Both the position numbers and the translations under genes were made by a program. Below are positions 7,111 through 10,261 of a stretch of 10,261 bases of DNA, in pieces. This DNA is from an uncultured Pseudorhodobacter sp. (GTDB taxonomy: Bacteria; Pseudomonadota; Alphaproteobacteria; Rhodobacterales; Rhodobacteraceae), in NCBI GenBank assembly GCA_937910975.1, contig CALEMZ010000198.1, positions 1 through 10,261 of the forward strand, written 5' to 3'. Within the stretch, counting starts at the first letter, position 1. Every line of letters begins with the position of its first letter. The notes beneath the pieces were generated by a model. That model made no database searches. It worked only from the letters and a program-made list of their open reading frames with translations, and was not told the origin of the DNA.

Positions 7111-7568
7111 CACATCCCCCCCAGATCGCGCAGGACCAAGGCCCGACGCGCGGTCATATCCAACATGCAACCCGTGTAGATGTTCGAGCGCATCGTGCCC
7201 TCGATGAACATCTGATATTGCAAACCACAATCAGCATCCCGAAAGGCAATCCATGCCCGTTGCGCACCGCGCAACGCTGTCTTCTGATCCGATGTGATCT
7301 CGGCCATCCGTGCCTTATATTCGCGGTTGAGGAACCCGTCCCAAACCTCGGTCTCGGCGCTGGTGCATTGGCTCATCCCCTGGGTCGAGAACCCGCCCGG
7401 TTGTTCCATGCAAAGGCCCGCGGCGGCACCGATACAATCTGTATCCACACCATCGCGGAAGGCCTGCGCGAAACAGGCCTGCACCTGATCTGCATCCACC
7501 GCTGGCACAAAATCCTGCGCCAGTGCAGGCCCGGAGCCAATCAATGCAACCATCAAAATACGTTTCAT
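7110..7568 (-). CDS. Small secreted DUF1311 / LprI-like protein
   Basis: A 152-aa protein with a clear Sec signal peptide: MKR, a hydrophobic stretch to about residue 16, then a probable cut after ALA17. No lipobox cysteine follows, so the mature protein should be soluble in the periplasm. The mature part has six cysteines (32, 45, 53, 68, 114, 134), enough for three disulfides. Its second half (about 66-148) has the DUF1311/LprI-type pattern: ETEVWDGFLNREYKARM, LRGAQRAWIAFRDADC and a late Cys before the last helix. Some LprI proteins inhibit lysozyme; the role here is unknown. Its ATG overlaps the ivd stop (ATGA) and its stop overlaps the mccB start (TGATG), so it is coupled on both sides. 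Why a periplasmic protein is co-translated with cytoplasmic leucine enzymes is unclear. The family call is from memory. Confidence 0.8.
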   Translation of the reverse strand: MKRILMVALIGSGPALAQDFVPAVDADQVQACFAQAFRDGVDTDCIGAAAGLCMEQPGGFSTQGMSQCTSAETEVWDGFLNREYKARMAEITSDQKTALRGAQRAWIAFRDADCGLQYQMFIEGTMRSNIYTGCMLDMTARRALVLRDLGGM

Positions 7569-8722
7569 TGCTTCATCAACTCCCGACCAATCAGCATCCG
7601 GCGGATCTCACTCGTCCCCGCGCCAATCTCCATCAGTTTGGCATCGCGGAACAAACGGCTGACGGCACTATCGGCCAAGAAGCCCGCCCCGCCCAAGGCC
7701 TGCACCGCCTGATGCGCCTGCACCATCGCCTGCTCGGACGCGTAAAGCACACAAGCCGCCGCATCTTGCCGTGTCACCGCGCCCCGGTCACAGGCGCGAG
7801 CCACCTCATAGACATAGGCACGGGCGGAGTTCATGGCCGTATACATATCCGCCACCTTCCCCTGCATCAGCTGGAAATTCCCGATGGGCTGGCCGAACTG
7901 TTCACGGCTTTGCAGGTAGGGGATCACCTCATCCAGACACGCAGCCATGATGCCCGTGCCAATGCCCGACAGCACCACCCGCTCATAATCGAGGCCAGAC
8001 ATCAAAACGCGCACGCCGCGCCCCTCCTCGCCCAGCACATTCTCAAACGGCACTTCGACATTATCGAAGATCAGCTCGGCGGTGTTTGAGCCGCGCATCC
8101 CCAGCTTGTCGAAATGCGGGCTGGTGGAGAAACCTTTCATCGTCTTTTCCACGATGAAAGCCGTCATGCCCTTGCTGCCCGCCTCGGGGTCCGTTTTGGC
8201 ATAAACCACCAGCGTATCGGCATCCGGCCCGTTGGTGATCCAGTATTTATTGCCGTTGAGCGTGTAGTAACCGTTCTTCTTTTCCGCCCGCAGCTTCATC
8301 GAAACCACGTCCGACCCCGCCCCCGCCTCTGACATCGCCAGCGCGCCGACATGCGCACCCGAAATCAGGCCGGGCAGGTACTTGGCCTTCTGCGCCGCAC
8401 TTCCGTTCAGCTTGATCTGGTTGATACACAGGTTGGAATGCGCGCCATATGACAAGGACACCGAGGCCGAGGCCCGCGCGATCTCTTCCGTGGCAATCAC
8501 ATGGGCAAGGTATCCCATCCCTGCCCCGCCATGCTCTTCCGGCACGGTGATCCCCAGAAGCCCAAGCTCCCCCATCTCGCGCCACAGCTCTGCAGGAAAG
8601 GCATTGCTGGCATCAATCTGAGCTGCCATCGGCTTGACGCGCGTCTGCGCCCAGCGATGCACCATATCTTGCAATGCAGCGATATCCTCGCCCAGATCAA
8701 ATTGCATAGAGGCCATGAACAT
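7565..8722 (-). CDS. ivd: Isovaleryl-CoA dehydrogenase
   Basis: Also called liuA. This FAD-dependent acyl-CoA dehydrogenase oxidises isovaleryl-CoA to 3-methylcrotonyl-CoA, passing electrons to ETF. It is 385 aa from the chosen start. Family signatures: EEHGGAGMGYLAHVIATEEI (62-81), LAMSEAGAGSDV (128-139), WITNGPDADTLVVYAKTD (161-178), LGMRGSNTAELIFD (207-220), and the C-terminal QALGGAGF and RDAKLMEIGAGTSEIRR (359-375). The catalytic base of isovaleryl-CoA dehydrogenases lies in an LDYER motif rather than near the C-terminus; here it is Glu247 in SGLDYERVV, which separates it from short-chain relatives. The start is ATG 8722 (MFMASMQFDLGED), with a weak GGGGGA about 8 nt upstream; ATG 8716 and 8707 are alternatives. 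The frame stays open to 9010, but that extension crosses the promoter region and opposes kdsA. It is the first gene of the operon. Confidence 0.97.
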   Translation of the reverse strand: MFMASMQFDLGEDIAALQDMVHRWAQTRVKPMAAQIDASNAFPAELWREMGELGLLGITVPEEHGGAGMGYLAHVIATEEIARASASVSLSYGAHSNLCINQIKLNGSAAQKAKYLPGLISGAHVGALAMSEAGAGSDVVSMKLRAEKKNGYYTLNGNKYWITNGPDADTLVVYAKTDPEAGSKGMTAFIVEKTMKGFSTSPHFDKLGMRGSNTAELIFDNVEVPFENVLGEEGRGVRVLMSGLDYERVVLSGIGTGIMAACLDEVIPYLQSREQFGQPIGNFQLMQGKVADMYTAMNSARAYVYEVARACDRGAVTRQDAAACVLYASEQAMVQAHQAVQALGGAGFLADSAVSRLFRDAKLMEIGAGTSEIRRMLIGRELMKQ

Positions 8723-8744
8723 CCGGAATTCCCCCGTCTTCACG

Positions 8745-8768
8745 TGAATTGAACAACTGTTCATTTCA
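8745..8768. promoter_or_regulatory. 24-bp palindrome, candidate operator of the liu operon
   Basis: The half-sites TGAATTGAAC and GTTCATTTCA are separated by AACT. Nine of ten positions in each half pair symmetrically about 8756.5. The palindrome covers the predicted -10 (8765-8770) and start point of the ivd promoter, a position suited to a repressor dimer. The regulator is not encoded in this window. LiuR (MerR family) and LiuQ (TetR family) are known controllers of liu genes in proteobacteria, but I cannot say that this site belongs to either. Confidence 0.45.
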
Positions 8769-8794
8769 TAAACGCATATGCTGAGTCGCGTCAA
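8765..8794 (-). promoter_or_regulatory. Candidate promoter of the liu operon, upstream of ivd
   Basis: On the minus strand TTGACG (8794-8789, 5 of 6 to the -35) is followed after 18 nt by TATGAA (8770-8765, 4 of 6 to the -10). Transcription would start near 8758, giving a leader of about 36 nt before ATG 8722. It overlaps the palindrome at 8745-8768. Confidence 0.45.
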
Positions 8795-8799
8795 TGGTC

Positions 8800-8840
8800 T
8801 TGCGGGAGGGCTTGCGGGCCGCTTTGCGGGAGGGCTTGCG
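8800..8840. repeat. Two-copy 24-nt-period direct repeat in the ivd/kdsA intergenic region
   Basis: TTGCGGGAGGGCTTGCG occurs at 8800-8816 and again, identical over 17 nt, at 8824-8840. Each copy itself contains a shorter TTGCGGG/CTTGCG echo. It lies between the ivd -35 and the kdsA start. It may be a regulator-binding array, slippage-derived sequence, or part of a tiny plus-strand reading frame (8778-8930). Confidence 0.6.
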
Positions 8841-8908
8841 CGTGGCAAGCTCTGGGCAGTAGATGGCACCCACCCCCGCGCGGGGCGCGATGCAAAAGGG
8901 GCGATGCG

Positions 8909-9739
8909 ATGGATGCGAACAAAACCGTGACAGTTGGCAATGTGGTCTTTGACAATGCCGGTCCCGTGGCCTTCATCCTTGGCCCATGCCAAATGGAAAG
9001 CCGCGACCATGCGTTGGAGATGGCCGCCGCCATTGCCGAGATCACCCAGGGTCTGGGCGTGCAGGCCGTATTCAAGGCCTCATATGACAAGGCCAATCGC
9101 ACCAGCCTTTCGGGCACGCGCGGCATTGGCATGGCCAAGGCCATGGAGGTCTTTGCCGAGGTGAAAGAGCGTTTTGGCATGCCGGTCCTGACCGATGTGC
9201 ATGAGGCCAGCCATTGCGCGCCCGCCGCCGAGGTCTGTGACATCTTGCAAATCCCCGCGTTCTTGTGCCGCCAAACCGACCTTTTGATCGCAGCCGCCGT
9301 GACGGGCCGCGTGATCAATGTGAAAAAGGGGCAGTTTCTGGCACCTTGGGATATGGTGAATGTGGTGGCCAAAATTACCGGCTCAGGCAATGCCAACGTG
9401 ATGCTGACAGAACGCGGCACGAGCTTTGGCTATAACACTTTGGTAAGTGATTTCCGTGGCTTGCCCATTATGGCGCAAACTGGCGCGCCGGTTATTTTTG
9501 ACGCCACCCATTCGGTGCAGCAACCCGGCGGGCAAGGCGGCTCCTCTGGTGGGCAACGCGAATTCGTACCGGTGCTGTCGCGCGCCGCTGTCGCGGTGGG
9601 CGTGGCTGGCGTGTTCATTGAAACCCATGAAAACCCCGATGCCGCGCCCTCTGACGGCCCCAATATGGTGCCCTTGTCCAGTCTTGGCGCGCTTCTGGCC
9701 AGCCTCAAGGCAATTGATGGGTTGGTTAAGGCGTTCTAA
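8909..9739 (+). CDS. kdsA: 3-deoxy-8-phosphooctulonate (KDO-8-P) synthase, metal-dependent type
   Basis: It condenses phosphoenolpyruvate with arabinose-5-phosphate to form KDO-8-phosphate for the lipopolysaccharide core, in the cytoplasm. The 276-aa TIM barrel is full length. Signatures: ASYDKANRTS (57-66), TDVHEA (95-100), IPAFLCRQTDLLIAAA (115-130), NVKKGQFLAPWD (137-148), LTERGTSFGYN (166-176) and DATHSVQQPGG (198-208). Cys27 in LGPCQMES replaces the Asn of the E. coli-type enzyme. Cys27, His201, Glu238 and Asp249 keep exactly the spacing of the Aquifex metal ligands (11, 185, 222, 233), so this is the metal-dependent class. The ATG at 8909 follows AAAAGGGGCG by about 5 nt. No other LPS gene is in the window. 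Mobile-element debris starts a few bases after its stop, and I see no terminator there. Confidence 0.97.
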   Translation: MDANKTVTVGNVVFDNAGPVAFILGPCQMESRDHALEMAAAIAEITQGLGVQAVFKASYDKANRTSLSGTRGIGMAKAMEVFAEVKERFGMPVLTDVHEASHCAPAAEVCDILQIPAFLCRQTDLLIAAAVTGRVINVKKGQFLAPWDMVNVVAKITGSGNANVMLTERGTSFGYNTLVSDFRGLPIMAQTGAPVIFDATHSVQQPGGQGGSSGGQREFVPVLSRAAVAVGVAGVFIETHENPDAAPSDGPNMVPLSSLGALLASLKAIDGLVKAF

Positions 9740-9741
9740 AT

Positions 9742-9855
9742 CCGGTCATTGCACGATACGCGGAGCGTCACCTGATACGGTTCTTTCGAGGTGATGCCGC
9801 GTTCGCCATCCCGGACCTTTACGAGATGCTGGAGGCCGCTGGCTATCTTTGGGCA
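9742..9855 (+). pseudogene. IS1380-family transposase fragment
   Basis: The frame starting at 9742 reads PVIARYAERHLIRFF then RGDAAFAIPDLYEMLEAAGYLWA. This is the internal block of IS1380-type transposases around the R-G-D-[AS]-x-F motif, whose Asp I take to be the second DDE catalytic residue. Only about 38 codons survive. There is no start codon, no preceding half and no following half. The fragment begins within three bases of the kdsA stop and joins a different gene fragment at about 9856. Identification is by recalled motif; an isolated fragment this short is certainly non-functional as a transposase. Confidence 0.72.
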
Positions 9856-9996
9856 AAGCAAGGCGCAACAAAATTTCAAATCATGGCCGTGCATGGCCAC
9901 AGAGTCCCCGAATCAGGAAAAGTCTATACCAAAGGCGCGCGGCGCACCCGCCTCGCCGCCGATGGCACGCAGCTATTTGCGAACTTGGAATGGTAG
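9856..9996 (+). pseudogene. C-terminal fragment of a tyrosine recombinase (phage-type integrase)
   Basis: In the same frame as the IS1380 fragment, the translation continues KQGATKFQIMAVHGHRV, then YTKGARRTRLAADG, ending at TAG 9994-9996. This matches the end of tyrosine recombinases: G-A-T-x-x-Q-I-M-A-V-x-G-H, then the nucleophilic tyrosine nine residues after the His. Here the His codon is 9898-9900 and the Tyr codon 9925-9927. The rest of the integrase is missing. The C-terminal part (PESGKV, GTQLFANLEW) looks degraded compared with typical sequences. It was probably left behind by loss of an integrated element. The two fragments share one open frame, giving a 56-codon ORF from ATG 9826, but I doubt it is a real protein. 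Confidence 0.65.
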
Positions 9997-10023
9997 GTTG
10001 AAAATCTGAATTGTGTCCAGCGC

Positions 10024-10239
10024 GGCTCTGTTGCACAATCGTGAGGGATTCCCTGCGTGACTCCAAGGTGTTAATCGGCTTGCATGAGCACCCCCCCCAA
10101 CTTACCGCACGACGAACTGGCGTTCTTACAATGCCGCCCTGAAGCAACGTGGATCGGCACGCCGCAAACTCATCGCGTTGGATCAGTCCGTTAAAGGGAA
10201 GGGGAAGCTCGACCTCAAGCTGATTTGTGCAACAGAGCC
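10024..10239 (+). mobile_element. 216-bp internally deleted IS5-family element (MITE-like)
   Basis: Perfect 15-bp terminal inverted repeats bound the element: GGCTCTGTTGCACAA at 10024-10038 and its reverse complement at 10225-10239. Inside, a frame near 10100 encodes TYRTTNWRSYNAALKQRGS, the N-terminus of IS5-family transposases, then changes abruptly at about 10157. Roughly the last 800 bp expected of a full element are missing. It cannot transpose alone but could be moved by a full-length relative elsewhere. I see no target-site duplication (left flank GTCCAGCGC, right flank AGTTCCTTT), so the flanks may have been rearranged. Confidence 0.78.
10084..10239 (+). pseudogene. IS5-family transposase remnant, deleted and frameshifted
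   Basis: ATG at 10084 begins MSTPPN and enters a C8 run (10091-10098). Removing one C would give MSTPPTYRTTNWRSYNAALK, the expected IS5-type N-terminus, so a one-base frameshift is present. After QRGS (ending about 10156) the reading no longer matches a transposase: the next residues are ARRKLIALDQ, then a lysine-rich stretch running into the right inverted repeat. The DDE catalytic core is absent. Confidence 0.7.
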
Positions 10240-10261
10240 AGTTCCTTTGCGACATCGGGCA

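Noticed and set aside
6283..7179. 298-codon plus-strand open frame opposite mccB and the DUF1311 gene
   Set aside because: Shadow frame: His/Gly/Arg-rich with no motif, while the minus strand encodes highly conserved carboxyltransferase.
7523..8089. 188-codon plus-strand open frame opposite ivd
   Set aside because: His/Arg-rich antisense shadow of a conserved dehydrogenase; no ribosome binding site or domain seen.
8836..8865. TTGCGC-18-TAGATG as a kdsA promoter
   Set aside because: Only three of six matches in each box and it overlaps the direct repeat; too weak to annotate.
8723..9010. N-terminal extension of the ivd reading frame to 9010
   Set aside because: The added 96 residues are low-complexity Ala/Pro/Arg, cross the promoter-like region and oppose kdsA. 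The recognised dehydrogenase N-terminus begins at 8722.
8791..9420. 209-codon minus-strand open frame opposite kdsA
   Set aside because: It is antisense to well-conserved kdsA and has no domain signature.
9881..10255. 124-codon minus-strand open frame over the IS debris
   Set aside because: It spans two unrelated mobile fragments and both IS ends, so it is a chance open frame.
1..10261. tRNA, rRNA, CRISPR array or riboswitch
   Set aside because: I saw no cloverleaf, spaced repeat array or conserved riboswitch core on either strand by reading; a dedicated covariance-model scan was not possible.

Overview
The window reads as chromosomal DNA of a Rhodobacterales (Roseobacter/Rhodobacter-type) alphaproteobacterium. 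This rests on high G+C, the close match of the NuoA/NuoB and isovaleryl-CoA dehydrogenase proteins to what I remember of that order, the alphaproteobacterial nuoA-nuoB-nuoC order, and a G/C-rich intergenic hairpin of a type I recall from those genomes. I could not run a database search, so the taxon is an inference.

Layout. Positions 1-998, minus strand: the 5' end of the respiratory complex I operon, nuoA-nuoB-nuoC, with nuoC cut by the window edge. A candidate promoter lies at 1066-1094. Positions 1189-8722, minus strand: a seven-gene leucine-catabolism (liu) operon read in the order ivd, a small secreted DUF1311/LprI-like protein, mccB, mccA, a glutathione S-transferase-like protein, mvaB (HMG-CoA lyase) and liuC (methylglutaconyl-CoA hydratase). 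Every junction except mccB-mccA overlaps or has a 1-nt gap, so translation is probably coupled along the operon. The mccB-mccA junction has 76 nt holding a strong GC hairpin. Positions 8723-8908: a divergent regulatory region with a candidate ivd promoter, a 24-bp palindrome overlapping its -10 and start point, and a 24-nt-period direct repeat. Positions 8909-9739, plus strand: kdsA, a metal-dependent-type KDO-8-phosphate synthase. Positions 9740-10261: mobile-element debris. An IS1380-type transposase fragment starts right after the kdsA stop and is fused in frame to the C-terminal end of a tyrosine recombinase. After it comes a 216-bp internally deleted IS5-family element with perfect 15-bp terminal inverted repeats.

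How the genes work together. Ivd oxidises isovaleryl-CoA, MccA/MccB carboxylate 3-methylcrotonyl-CoA, LiuC hydrates 3-methylglutaconyl-CoA and MvaB cleaves HMG-CoA to acetyl-CoA and acetoacetate. This is the whole CoA-bound part of leucine degradation. The reducing power can pass through the respiratory chain, whose complex I genes lie just downstream on the same strand. The GST-like and DUF1311 proteins have no known role in the pathway.

Main anomalies. nuoC carries a one-base frameshift in a C4 run at its fifth codon, and the IS5 remnant carries a one-base frameshift in a C8 run. Both could be sequence errors or real mutations. The best unexplained biology is the periplasmic DUF1311 gene inside the operon, the mccB-mccA hairpin and the ivd operator-like palindrome. 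I see no tRNA, rRNA, CRISPR array or unmistakably novel multi-gene system.
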